Source: Cyclobacteriaceae bacterium (GTDB taxonomy: Bacteria; Bacteroidota; Bacteroidia; Cytophagales; Cyclobacteriaceae). From it: a stretch of 64,000 nucleotides of DNA. Both the position numbers and the translations under genes were made by a program. Positions 53,557 to 61,742 of this stretch are shown here, piece by piece (within the stretch, counting starts at the first letter, position 1; the number at the start of each line of letters is the position of its first letter). The notes under the pieces were generated by a model that ran no database searches, was not told the DNA's origin, and saw nothing but the letters and a program-made list of their open reading frames with translations. Where the stretch lies: assembly GCA_016787605.1 (NCBI GenBank), contig JAEUUE010000077.1, forward strand, positions 1 through 64,000. Reading direction: 5' to 3'.

Positions 53557-53997
53557 TCATTGGGTTACTTTTTTTTTAAAATATTTTTTGAGGTGGTCGT
53601 AAAATGTTGACTTGGTAGCCTTTTCGTACTCTTGCGTGAACAGTCTAAAGAGTTCAGCCTTTCCTCCGCGCTCGTTGTATAGCTTGATAACCTTATCCTC
53701 TCGTTCCATTACCCAATATTTGAAGTCTTTGTACTGCGTGGTGTTTTTGTTGTTACTCCTGGCCTCAACGAATGGCCTCGCCTTTTCCCTTGCTTCCTCT
53801 GCCTGTCCAAAGATTATATCAAAATGCCTAATCATGGCCTTATCCGATCCCTTTAGGAATCTGATTACGTCCGTAAGAGGAATCTTTTCGGATTGAAAAT
53901 ATTTCATGGCCCTTGATTGATCTAACCCGGCCAGCCATTCGCAGTATTTCCACTTCTCAAGGTCTTCGGGGCTGTTCCAATTAGGTTTCTTCTTCAT
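53557..53997 (-). CDS. Unknown protein with HTH-like C-terminus
   Basis: 146 residues from ATG 53997; an in-frame GTG at 54015 is less likely. Not recognised. The sequence is helical and charged. The last 45 residues (GGKAELFRLFTQEYEKATK then STFYDHLKKYFKKK) look like a helix-turn-helix with a basic end, so DNA binding is plausible. It lies between the integrase gene and the operon promoter, and has a perfect 12-bp inverted repeat in front of it, which may control it. Confidence 0.7.
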   Translation of the reverse strand: MKKKPNWNSPEDLEKWKYCEWLAGLDQSRAMKYFQSEKIPLTDVIRFLKGSDKAMIRHFDIIFGQAEEAREKARPFVEARSNNKNTTQYKDFKYWVMEREDKVIKLYNERGGKAELFRLFTQEYEKATKSTFYDHLKKYFKKKVTQ

Positions 53998-54017
53998 AAT
54001 TCTGAATGCGAACACTT

Positions 54018-54058
54018 TTGGAAGGTATTAATACTAGTACCCTATCAATACCTTCCAA
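54018..54058. promoter_or_regulatory. Perfect 12-bp inverted repeat, operator candidate
   Basis: TTGGAAGGTATT (54018-54029) and AATACCTTCCAA (54047-54058) are exact reverse complements around a 17-nt spacer that contains ACTAGTA. It sits between the integrase stop (54086) and the start of the next gene (53997). No T-tract follows on either strand, so a protein-binding site or an RNA hairpin are both possible. Confidence 0.55.
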
Positions 54059-54085
54059 TTCCGTTCGCGTTTTATTTTTGGTCAT

Positions 54086-55390
54086 TTACGCTACTTTCAT
54101 AAGGGCTGAAAGCTCCTTCATTTTCTTTTCTAGTCCTTCCATTGCAGTCCTGACGCGTGAAATGCGGAGGCTATGCTCCGGGCTTCCGGCGTATAGTTCC
54201 GTGACGCTCTTGAACCTGTGGCCTAGTTCATCTCTTGCGACCTCCTGGCCTAGACCTAGATCATTGAGTAAACGGGCATAAAACCTCCGCCCCGAATGGA
54301 AGCTAATTTCCTTGAACTTTGGGCTAGTGCGCTTCTCGTGATTGGCTCCCATCGCGGAGACAATGGTAACGGGCTTAGTCATTCCCGAACGCTTTAGGAC
54401 GGCCTTTAATGCATCGGAAAGCCTTTGCCTGGTGTAATCTACTGGCTCCTTCATGAACTGGCGAAACAATACCTGATTGTATTTGTGGACCGTCACAAAA
54501 ACCTGGTCTTTGGTCTTGCTCTGCAATCGCTCGTAATAGGACGGGTTAAGTTCGCCTTGATTAAGGGTCAAAATATCGCTTATGCGGAGGCCGGAGAAAC
54601 AGGCCAATAGAAACACGTCCTTAGCCGTTTGCTCAATCCCTGGAGCCGCTTTCGTTTCCATGACGGCCTTTACCTCGCTCCAGGTAAGGCGCGGTTTAAG
54701 CGCGTTTGTAGTCGTGTAGGGGAGCCGATAATCTTTGAGGTGAGTTAGTTCTACGTTGGCGTGTTCGGCTACGTTAATGAGAGCGCGGAGCCTTTTGTAC
54801 TGGCTATTGTTTGCCACTCCCTCGGCGGTCAAATAGTCGAAAAAGGCCTTTAGTTTTGGCTTGGTGAGGTTATCGAAGGTTAGACCCTTATGGAAGCCCT
54901 CCAGGTTCGTTTTAAGCGTTGCCACGGCCTTGCGCTGGCCTTCCGAATAGAAATATACTTGCTTGCCATCCTTGACGTTTACGCGCTTGCAATAGTCCTC
55001 GCACCATGAGGCTATTTCCTTGGTCATTGGCCGCTTGGGGTCGTCCTTCTTTATGACTAGCATTGGTAGGGTAGGCTTGTGGCCTTGGTCCAATAGATCG
55101 CGGTAGGTGGCCTGGAGCTTGCCCTCCAGCTCCAAGAGTTTAGCCGTCTTGGTTTTGGGCCTCCCTCCAGGACCGGGGCGGCCTTTCTTGGGCCTGCCTT
55201 TCTTGGCCCTGCCCCGCTTGTTCTCTATCCAATCCTCTAGGAGCAAACGCTCTCCGGTGAAATAGTAGTGCTGCTTGGTGTCATTCTGCGCGGAGCGAAG
55301 GTAAAGAGGGTATTTCCCGTCTTTTGGCTCTGGCTTTCTGCGCAAGAAATAGGTTATCTTGAACTCGGTTTTTGGGAGGCGCTTATCCAT
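54086..55390 (-). CDS. Tyrosine recombinase (integrase) with AT-hook-like insert
   Basis: 434 residues, normal for Bacteroidota element integrases. An arm-binding N-terminal domain (about 1-95) is interrupted at 58-84 by a basic stretch with three Gly-Arg-Pro cores (KKGRPKKGRPGPGGRPK) like AT-hooks. A SAM-like core-binding domain follows (about 130-230). The catalytic domain has all key residues: Arg in FSGLRISDIL, His and Arg in FHSGRRFYA, His in DELGHRF and Tyr in SVTELYAG. Stands at the far end from the tRNA. Its own upstream region has the arm-type repeats, so expression is probably self-regulated. Confidence 0.95.
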   Translation of the reverse strand: MDKRLPKTEFKITYFLRRKPEPKDGKYPLYLRSAQNDTKQHYYFTGERLLLEDWIENKRGRAKKGRPKKGRPGPGGRPKTKTAKLLELEGKLQATYRDLLDQGHKPTLPMLVIKKDDPKRPMTKEIASWCEDYCKRVNVKDGKQVYFYSEGQRKAVATLKTNLEGFHKGLTFDNLTKPKLKAFFDYLTAEGVANNSQYKRLRALINVAEHANVELTHLKDYRLPYTTTNALKPRLTWSEVKAVMETKAAPGIEQTAKDVFLLACFSGLRISDILTLNQGELNPSYYERLQSKTKDQVFVTVHKYNQVLFRQFMKEPVDYTRQRLSDALKAVLKRSGMTKPVTIVSAMGANHEKRTSPKFKEISFHSGRRFYARLLNDLGLGQEVARDELGHRFKSVTELYAGSPEHSLRISRVRTAMEGLEKKMKELSALMKVA

Positions 55391-55392
55391 AT

Positions 55393-55441
55393 GTAACTAG
55401 TTTTGTAACTACTTACTGTAAAGATAAGCAACAATAAGCAA
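55393..55441. promoter_or_regulatory. Right-end arm sites, integrase promoter and ATAAGCAA repeats
   Basis: GTAACTAGT (55393-55401) and GTAACTACT (55405-55413) repeat the left-end pattern and lie between the integrase ATG and a possible -7 box TATCTTTA (minus, 55419-55426; last base differs from the consensus). ATAAGCAA occurs at 55424-55431 and 55434-55441, exactly 10 bp apart, which suits cooperative binding on one helix face, as by excisionases. Confidence 0.55.
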
Positions 55442-55506
55442 AGGAATACCTAGAAAATGGCTTGTTTTGAGCGCTTTAGAATACCCTGTTTTTCAAGGTT
55501 CGGACA

Positions 55507-55519
55507 CCTCCCTCTCCGC
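55507..55519 (+). other. attR core
   Basis: CCTCCCTCTCCGC, identical to the tRNA-Ser end at 50775-50787. The 10 bp before it match the tRNA at 7 positions. This is where the element ends and chromosomal DNA resumes. Confidence 0.85.
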
Positions 55520-55569
55520 CAATCATTCAGACGCTATCTGGCCACCCGGCAGCCCAGCAACCCGGCCGT

Positions 55570-56793
55570 CTACTCAAATCGCAGCGACTCTATCGGATCC
55601 AGCTTCGCCGCCTTGTTGGCAGGGTAGTAACCCGACAGCAAGCCGACCATCACGCAGACCATCAGGCCCACCAACATCCATAGCCAGGGAATAACCGGCG
55701 ACATGTTCATGAACTTCGCGGCGAGGTTACCGATGCCTACGCCCAACAATATCCCCGCAAAACCTCCCAGCATGCACACCACGATCGCCTCGATGATGAA
55801 CTGCTGACGAATTTTCATCGGCGTCGCACCCAACGCCTTGCGAATGCCCACCTCCCGGGTACGCTCGGTGACGGACACCAGCATGATGTTCATGAGGGCA
55901 ATGGAAGATCCGAGCAATGTGATGAATCCAATGCCCAGGCCGACCCATGTGATGATCCCCATCAGGCTGGCCAGTTCTTCCAGGGTGTCGCTCTTGTCCA
56001 ACTCAAAGGAATTGGGCTGACCGAGCTGGTCGCGGCGGATGGAGCGCATCAGGCCCGTGGCCTCCCCCATCGCCATCTCCATCTTGGTGGGATCGGTGAC
56101 CGCGACGGTAATGTTATAGTCCAGCCCACGGCCCGAAGCCATCTGGTTGGCGACAATCACCGGGATCAGCGCCATGTTGTCGAAATTGTCTTCGGCCAGG
56201 TTTCCTTTCTCCTTCATCACCCCAATGATCCTGAACTGGTTCCCCTTGATGCTCACTTCCTCACCGATGGGATTCTGATTGTTCTCAAACACTGCGTCAT
56301 AGACCTTCCTTCCGATCACGGCCACCTTGGTGCCATACTGGATCTCAATGGGTGAAAAGTTTCTTCCAAAATCCAGCTCCAGCCCCTTCACCGGAAGGTA
56401 CTGCTCGTTCACGCCCTGCACGCGGATATTCGGATTGGTCTTCAGCGACATCCGCTTCACTTCCGCGATCCCTGTGAGGTCGGCATTGAGGCTCACGGTC
56501 GCCGGGAAGGAGTACTGATCCACGAACCGCATCACTTCGGTCATCATCAGGCGCTTGTAAACTTTCTCCTTGACTCCCCCTTGGTTGCGGCCGCGGTTTC
56601 GCTTCGACCAGATATCGAAGGTATTGGCACCCAGGGTAGAAAGACTCTCGTTCAACGTCTGGCCAATCCCATCCACGGCGGTCAGGGAGCCCACCAGGGC
56701 CATGATGCCGAAGGTCACAATGACGGCCGTAAGAATGGAGCGAAGGAGGTTGGCCTTGATGGACCGGAGGCCTTCTTTGATGTTTTCAATCAT
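55570..56793 (-). CDS. ABC transporter permease, MacB/FtsX type
   Basis: 407 residues: N-terminal membrane segment (about 20-42), a MacB-like periplasmic domain (about 45-270) and three C-terminal membrane segments (about 285-310, 335-362, 370-392). SVTERTREVGIRKALGATP (about 312-330) is the classical FtsX-family coupling segment. No ATPase gene lies beside it. Its 3' end was the chromosomal neighbour of tRNA-Ser before the element inserted. A TATTTTTG box lies 30 nt upstream. Confidence 0.93.
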   Translation of the reverse strand: MIENIKEGLRSIKANLLRSILTAVIVTFGIMALVGSLTAVDGIGQTLNESLSTLGANTFDIWSKRNRGRNQGGVKEKVYKRLMMTEVMRFVDQYSFPATVSLNADLTGIAEVKRMSLKTNPNIRVQGVNEQYLPVKGLELDFGRNFSPIEIQYGTKVAVIGRKVYDAVFENNQNPIGEEVSIKGNQFRIIGVMKEKGNLAEDNFDNMALIPVIVANQMASGRGLDYNITVAVTDPTKMEMAMGEATGLMRSIRRDQLGQPNSFELDKSDTLEELASLMGIITWVGLGIGFITLLGSSIALMNIMLVSVTERTREVGIRKALGATPMKIRQQFIIEAIVVCMLGGFAGILLGVGIGNLAAKFMNMSPVIPWLWMLVGLMVCVMVGLLSGYYPANKAAKLDPIESLRFE

Positions 56794-56823
56794 AATTCCC
56801 TGAAAATACCGTTAATAGGCGGA

Positions 56824-56831
56824 CAAAAATA
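56824..56831 (-). promoter_or_regulatory. Bacteroidota -7 box (TATTTTTG) of the permease gene
   Basis: Full TAnnTTTG match on the minus strand, 30 nt before the ATG at 56793, in the divergent spacer with the gene at 56900. Confidence 0.55.
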
Positions 56832-56899
56832 CGCGGTTTTACGTTTTGGTTCGGGTAAGCCATCCTGTTAATTTGCCCCAAATCCATAGCCCTGTAACG

Positions 56900-58156
56900 A
56901 TGCGTCTGCTGCTTTTGTTCTGCTTTTTACTCGTCGCCGGGGCGGCCAGGGCCAACTATATCCTGGTCCCTATGGACGAAAAGCAGTCCAACCACCTCAA
57001 AGCCTACGGCATCGCCTATTGGGTGCTGAAGAAGGAGACGGAGGTTGACTGGCTCCTCAACTACCGGGGCGGTAGCTTCCTCTGTAAATTCCACCCCGCC
57101 ATCCAGAATGAACTCATCGTCAGGGGTGTCAGCTACGAGATCATTTCCGACGCCGTCACCAACCAGATCCTGCAGGAAATCTCCAGCCCGGCGCTGAACT
57201 ATGACATCATGAAACTGGAGAAGTACCCCAAGATTGCCGTGTACTCCCCCAAGTCGAAACAACCCTGGGACGACGCCGTGACCCTGGTACTCACCTACGC
57301 GGAGATCCCCTACGACGTGGTCTTTGACGATGAAGTGATCCGGGGTGAGCTGAGCAAGTACGACTGGCTACACCTCCACCACGAAGATTTCACCGGTCAA
57401 TACGGCAAGTTCTACGGAAACTATGCCCACATGCCCTGGTACCAGGAACAACAGAAGGAGGCGGAAGACATGGCGCGCAAGCATGGCTTTCCGAAGGTCT
57501 CGCAACTCAAGCTCGCCGTGGCCAAACGCATCAAGGAGTTTGTCGCCAGCGGGGGATTCCTTTTCGCCATGTGCTCCGCCACGGATTCGTACGATATCGC
57601 CCTCGCCGCTGAAGGCACCGATATCTGCGAACGCATGTATGACGGCGACGCAGCAGATCCCCGTGCACAGGAGAAACTTAACTTCGAAAGCACCCTTGCC
57701 TTTACGAATTTTCACCTCGTCCGCGACCCGTTTACCTACGAATTTTCCGACATCGACAACAACGCGCCCGAACGGGGTCTGCGGCAGGACAATGACTACT
57801 TTACCGTCTTCGAGTTTTCAGCCAAGTGGGATCCGATTCCCACCATGCTAACCCAGAACCACACGCGCGCCATCGAAGGATTCTACGGGCAAACCACGGG
57901 ATTCAAGAAGCACCTCATCAAACCCGATGTGGTCATCATGGGAGAAAACAAACAGATCAATGAAGCGAAGTACCTGCATGGCGTCTTCGGCAAAGGGTTC
58001 TGGACCTTCTATGGCGGTCATGACCCGGAAGACTACCAGCACACCGTGTACGAAGATCCCACCGATCTGAACCTTCACCCCAATTCACCGGGATACCGGC
58101 TGATTCTCAACAACGTGCTCTTCCCCGCCGCCAAGAAGAAAAAACAGAAGACCTAG
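56900..58156 (+). CDS. Secreted conserved protein with amidotransferase-like features
   Basis: 418 residues. Signal peptide about 1-19 (ends GAARA). The mature protein is well conserved-looking: ANYILVPMDEKQSNHLKAYG, KIAVYSPKSKQPWDDAVTLV, LSKYDWLHLHHEDFTGQYGK, GGFLFAMCSATDSYD and GFWTFYGGHDPED. The FLFAMCSATDS segment with Cys between beta strand and helix recalls class I glutamine amidotransferase or ThuA-like folds. Databases may label such proteins asparagine synthetase B, but neither an AsnB synthetase domain nor an N-terminal Cys nucleophile is present. ATG 56900 places the signal peptide first. Function unknown. Confidence 0.82.
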   Translation: MRLLLLFCFLLVAGAARANYILVPMDEKQSNHLKAYGIAYWVLKKETEVDWLLNYRGGSFLCKFHPAIQNELIVRGVSYEIISDAVTNQILQEISSPALNYDIMKLEKYPKIAVYSPKSKQPWDDAVTLVLTYAEIPYDVVFDDEVIRGELSKYDWLHLHHEDFTGQYGKFYGNYAHMPWYQEQQKEAEDMARKHGFPKVSQLKLAVAKRIKEFVASGGFLFAMCSATDSYDIALAAEGTDICERMYDGDAADPRAQEKLNFESTLAFTNFHLVRDPFTYEFSDIDNNAPERGLRQDNDYFTVFEFSAKWDPIPTMLTQNHTRAIEGFYGQTTGFKKHLIKPDVVIMGENKQINEAKYLHGVFGKGFWTFYGGHDPEDYQHTVYEDPTDLNLHPNSPGYRLILNNVLFPAAKKKKQKT

Positions 58157-58746
58157 TGCATGCGGTCGGCCCGCGGGGCTAACCCTTCCAGGATTTTCGC
58201 CTCGCCCTCCAGGATCTCCCTCCATCGCCTCTCCACCTTTTCCCGGGGCTGGTACTGCTTCGCAAGCCCCAGGAAGTTCTTGTAATGACCGGCTTCTGAC
58301 ACCATCAGTTCGTAATAGAATTTGGAGAGGTCTTTGTCACCGATCTCCTTCCACAAAAGCCGGAACCGCTCACAGCTTCTCGCTTCAATCAGCGCATTGA
58401 GCAGCAACCGTTCGACGAGCCGTTCCTCACGGCTGCCGTCTTTCCGGATCAGCCCGTTGATTTTCTCCACGTATTCATCCTTGCGCTGGGGCCCAAGGGA
58501 CCAGCCCCGCTCCTTCAGTTTCTCCAGGACACGCTCAAAATGCGCCCACTCCTCCGCCACTACCGGCGTCAGCATATCGACAAGGTCTTGTTTATCGGGA
58601 AACTGGACGATCAGGGAGATACACGAAGAGGCCGCCTTCTGCTCGCAGTAGGCGTGATCCACCAGGATGTCTTCCAGGTTCTTCTCCGCGATGTTGACCC
58701 ATCGGGGATCCGTGGCCATCTGCAGGCCGAGCACGTCCTTTTCCAT
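58153..58746 (-). CDS. miaE: tRNA 2-methylthio-N6-isopentenyladenosine-37 hydroxylase (MiaE family)
   Basis: Di-iron oxygenase that hydroxylates the isopentenyl group at A37 of tRNAs reading U-codons. 197 residues in a ferritin-like four-helix bundle. Iron ligands are visible as Glu/His in DHAYCEQKAAS, EEWAHFERVL, EARSCERFRL and VSEAGHYKNF. The gene shares one base with the porin gene stop and overlaps the convergent secreted-protein gene by 4 nt. Probably co-transcribed with the porin and lpxK. Confidence 0.93.
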   Translation of the reverse strand: MEKDVLGLQMATDPRWVNIAEKNLEDILVDHAYCEQKAASSCISLIVQFPDKQDLVDMLTPVVAEEWAHFERVLEKLKERGWSLGPQRKDEYVEKINGLIRKDGSREERLVERLLLNALIEARSCERFRLLWKEIGDKDLSKFYYELMVSEAGHYKNFLGLAKQYQPREKVERRWREILEGEAKILEGLAPRADRMH

Positions 58747-60653
58747 CAGTCGAACAGCATGAAATCAAATCCAAGATCCAGGACACTGCGCTGGCCGGTA
58801 TATCCCGGGGTGATCTGGTAGCCCTTGCCCGTAAACGCCTGGATCAGGTTGTTGTACTTCACAAAGAACCGGAAGCGCGACATTTTTCCAACAAAGAAAA
58901 CGTCGACCACCGGATAGGCCCTGGCATAGGTTCCTTCCTGGACATAGAAACTCTGCGTGGGCGTGTCGTAGGCCAAGGCCTGGTAAGTCGATCGCCAGTG
59001 AAAATCGGCACCCAGCTGCATCTGGAGCTTCGACCGGAATACGATGTGCTCGTAGACCAGCTGCGCATTGACAAAGAACAGCGGGAGCTTGATGATGTTA
59101 TCGTCATTCCGTACGATACTTGTGTAAATGACCTGAGGACGGAAATAGACGTGGGGGATTATCGGCATGCTCAGGCTGACCTCCGGGGACAGAATAATCT
59201 GATTTCCGGTTGATTGAAAAGGAAGCACACGCTGACCATCTGGTCCCGGAGATACCTCACGAAAGACAACCTGCCGGTCGAAAAGGGTAAAGGCGGCTCC
59301 CGCCTTCAATTGAATGTCCCGTCGACCGATCTTGATCATTCCCTTCGCCTGTGTCGTGTTGATCCCGGTAAACGACTGCATCCAAAAATCATGGGAGCCG
59401 CGGTAAACCTGTTGCATGAATCCCGGTTTGGACAAGGTGTTCCTAAAGGAGGCATCCAGCCAGGGGCTTTTCAACTCGGCCTCGATCTTGTAATACCCGC
59501 CAAACAGGTATTCCGCCGCACCGGAAACGTAGGTCACGGAGTCCAACTGGAACCCCGCCCGCAACCCCAGGTACTGCTCGTTGCCTGTAGTCTCAACAGG
59601 CAGCGTCAGGCTATCCAGGTACCGATTGCCGTAGCGATAGGTTCGCAACTTGTAATATGCACTGTAATACACCTTTCCCAGGTTGCCCTTAAACCCTGCC
59701 TCCTGCCGCATGGACTTGAAGGTGGCCAGGTCCTGCGCCTGATCCGAGAGCACCATGTTCGCATCAAAAATCAGCGTATCGTCCTTACTGAGAAAGCGAT
59801 TCTCTTCCTCGATGAAGTCGGCGATGTGGTAAAGCTGGAACGGGCTGGCTAACTGGTAGTGCTGGTAGATATGAAAGGAGGCCCTGAACTCCTCGGTCTT
59901 GGATTGCGAGAGGACAGGCTTTGCATTGGGATCGAAAATGGCATCTCCCGGATAGGCCGTCGTATCCACGCCGCCCGTCTCTGCCACCTGGTGACGGATG
60001 CGACGGAAGTTAAACAACAGGAAATACCGGGAGTTCTTTGAATTATAGGTGGTATAGAAGTCATAGTAATGACTGATGACCATCTGGTCATTATTGGAGA
60101 AGGACTGCAGTTGCTTGTCCACCAGGATCGGCCGGTAATTGAAACCGAAGTTCCATCGCGGGCTGATGTTGCGGCTGAACTCCACGGTAGTTAGCGCCCT
60201 GCCCTTGCCGCCCCAGATGATATGGAACCGGGAGAAAGGAGACTTGGTGTCAAAATAAACGGGCTCCTGGGTTCCGTAATAGGGTGAATACGACTTGAAG
60301 CCCGAGGTAGCGCCGATGACATCCGGAGCTGACGGGAAAATTTCGTTCAGCGCCGTTCCCACGACGCCCAGGTCCTGGTAGAAATTCTGAAAGCGCTGAA
60401 CATAAGTCCACCGGTGATACTCACTGAGAGTGGTGTCCAGCGGACGGTAATTGGGGCGGTTCTTGAAAAGATCCTTCTCGGTAGTCCAGCGGGTTGACTC
60501 GGGGCCATAGACCATTTTCGTCGAATCGTCCACGATGGTGGACCCCACCCGGGTGGGCGGAGGCTTGGTGCGGCTGCGCTGGCCCTGGGCGTGCAGGACA
60601 CACAACAGGCTGAGGGCCAGCAACAAGAAGATCCGATGGAAGCCGGTGATCAT
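58746..60653 (-). CDS. Putative outer-membrane porin (Porin_10 type)
   Basis: 635 residues. Signal peptide about 1-24 (ends LHAQGQ). The body has alternating hydrophobic-polar strands rich in aromatic residues, as in large beta-barrels (FNYRPILVDKQLQSF, YYSAYYKLRTYRYGN). The last strand ends in FDFMLFD with aromatic residues near the C-terminus, as expected for BAM substrates. Matches the Bacteroidota putative porin family. Start overlaps the lpxK stop by 4 nt, so an envelope operon lpxK-porin-miaE is likely. Confidence 0.87.
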   Translation of the reverse strand: MITGFHRIFLLLALSLLCVLHAQGQRSRTKPPPTRVGSTIVDDSTKMVYGPESTRWTTEKDLFKNRPNYRPLDTTLSEYHRWTYVQRFQNFYQDLGVVGTALNEIFPSAPDVIGATSGFKSYSPYYGTQEPVYFDTKSPFSRFHIIWGGKGRALTTVEFSRNISPRWNFGFNYRPILVDKQLQSFSNNDQMVISHYYDFYTTYNSKNSRYFLLFNFRRIRHQVAETGGVDTTAYPGDAIFDPNAKPVLSQSKTEEFRASFHIYQHYQLASPFQLYHIADFIEEENRFLSKDDTLIFDANMVLSDQAQDLATFKSMRQEAGFKGNLGKVYYSAYYKLRTYRYGNRYLDSLTLPVETTGNEQYLGLRAGFQLDSVTYVSGAAEYLFGGYYKIEAELKSPWLDASFRNTLSKPGFMQQVYRGSHDFWMQSFTGINTTQAKGMIKIGRRDIQLKAGAAFTLFDRQVVFREVSPGPDGQRVLPFQSTGNQIILSPEVSLSMPIIPHVYFRPQVIYTSIVRNDDNIIKLPLFFVNAQLVYEHIVFRSKLQMQLGADFHWRSTYQALAYDTPTQSFYVQEGTYARAYPVVDVFFVGKMSRFRFFVKYNNLIQAFTGKGYQITPGYTGQRSVLDLGFDFMLFD

Positions 60654-61696
60654 GATTGGGCGGCACGCTGGACGGTGTCGAGCACCATCGCATCAAATTT
60701 CGAACCATCCTTCAGAAAAACCTGCCGGATCGGGAGATAAAACCATTTCCATCGGGCCATGAATTCCTCAAACTCCGGGCAATCCAGCTTGGCCATGTCT
60801 TTCTCGGTGGTCAGGAGCACGACCTCCTTTTCGTGGCGGCGGATGAACCGGTCTAATTCCTGCAAGTTGGCAAGGGTGTACTTGTGATGGTCAGCGAAGC
60901 GGAAATGGTGGAGCAGGGAAAACCGTGCAGCACAATAGGATTCAATGGGTCCTGCATTGGCGATACCCGTGATCAATATCACCTCACCCGAGAATGGGGT
61001 CCCCTTCCGCATGGGAACCAGCTCCCCGTAACTGATCTTCGAAAAGTAGACGGGTTTATCACCAGCGTAGCGACGAATTCGCTTCGTCATCTCGCCTTGC
61101 ACAGATTCCTCCAGGTCCTCGCTGCACTTGGTCACCACCACCACGTCGGCACGCCGGGCGCCCGACCTTGATTCCCGCAGTCGCCCGAAAGGAAGAAGGT
61201 AGTCGCCGTAGAACGGACGGTCGGCCGAGGTCAGCAGGATGCTGAGGTTGGGCTTGATCGACCGCTGCTGCAAGGCATCATCCAGGAGCAAGACACGGGT
61301 ATCGGGGAACTCATGAAGAATATTCGGAATGGCAAATACGCGGTCCTCACCTACCGCCACATGTACGAGGTCGCCGAACTTGCGGAACATCTGCAACGGT
61401 TCATCGCCGATACTTCGCGCGGTATCCTCCGAGCCGGCGATCCGGTAGCCGGTGGTCTCCCGCCGGTAACCGCGGCTGAGGGTAACCGTTGGGAACCGGC
61501 TCCCCAGCAGGTTAATCAGGTACTCTACCATCGGGGTCTTCCCAGAGCCACCCACATTGAGGTTGCCCACCGAGATGACCGCCGTCTCAAATGAGAACGT
61601 GGGCTTCTGCCCCGAATCGTAGAGATGGTTTCGGATGCGCATCACTCCGTTGTAGATCGCTGCAAAAGGATACAACAAGAGTTTTAGGACGTTCAT
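60650..61696 (-). CDS. lpxK: Tetraacyldisaccharide 4'-kinase
   Basis: Phosphorylates the lipid A precursor DS-1-P at the 4' position on the inner membrane. 348 residues. The P-loop GNLNVGGSGKTPMVEYL (about 44-60) is the LpxK-specific Walker A, preceded by an N-terminal membrane-associated helix (LLLYPFAAIYNGVMRIRN). RVLLLDDALQQRSIKPN gives the Asp-rich region and ILITGIANAGPIESY a later conserved block. Its presence shows a lipid A-producing Gram-negative cell. Divergent from the Nif3-like gene. Confidence 0.94.
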   Translation of the reverse strand: MNVLKLLLYPFAAIYNGVMRIRNHLYDSGQKPTFSFETAVISVGNLNVGGSGKTPMVEYLINLLGSRFPTVTLSRGYRRETTGYRIAGSEDTARSIGDEPLQMFRKFGDLVHVAVGEDRVFAIPNILHEFPDTRVLLLDDALQQRSIKPNLSILLTSADRPFYGDYLLPFGRLRESRSGARRADVVVVTKCSEDLEESVQGEMTKRIRRYAGDKPVYFSKISYGELVPMRKGTPFSGEVILITGIANAGPIESYCAARFSLLHHFRFADHHKYTLANLQELDRFIRRHEKEVVLLTTEKDMAKLDCPEFEEFMARWKWFYLPIRQVFLKDGSKFDAMVLDTVQRAAQS

Positions 61697-61742
61697 GAAG
61701 TGACTTCCGGCTTAATGGATAAATTGGGCCAAAATCTTGCGC

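Larger units (their letters stand above)
50765..55519. mobile_element. Small integrative element in tRNA-Ser(CGA)
   Basis: A 4.7-kb unit bounded by a 13-bp perfect direct repeat, CCTCCCTCTCCGC: 50775-50787 at the tRNA 3' end and 55507-55519 at the far side; over 23 bp the two copies match at 20 positions. It holds a tyrosine recombinase at the distal end, an excisionase-like HTH gene, a DUF5681 gene and several small unknown genes. All supported genes are on the minus strand; one doubtful small ORF is on plus. Base composition is more AT-rich than the flanks over 51.7-54.1 kb. No relaxase, conjugation, capsid or recognisable replication gene is seen, so it must borrow transfer functions or be stuck. 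Confidence 0.9.

Noticed and set aside
53998..54015. GTG start at 54015 for the 146-residue element gene
   Set aside because: An ATG six codons downstream begins a normal Lys-rich N-terminus, and the extension approaches the 12-bp inverted repeat.
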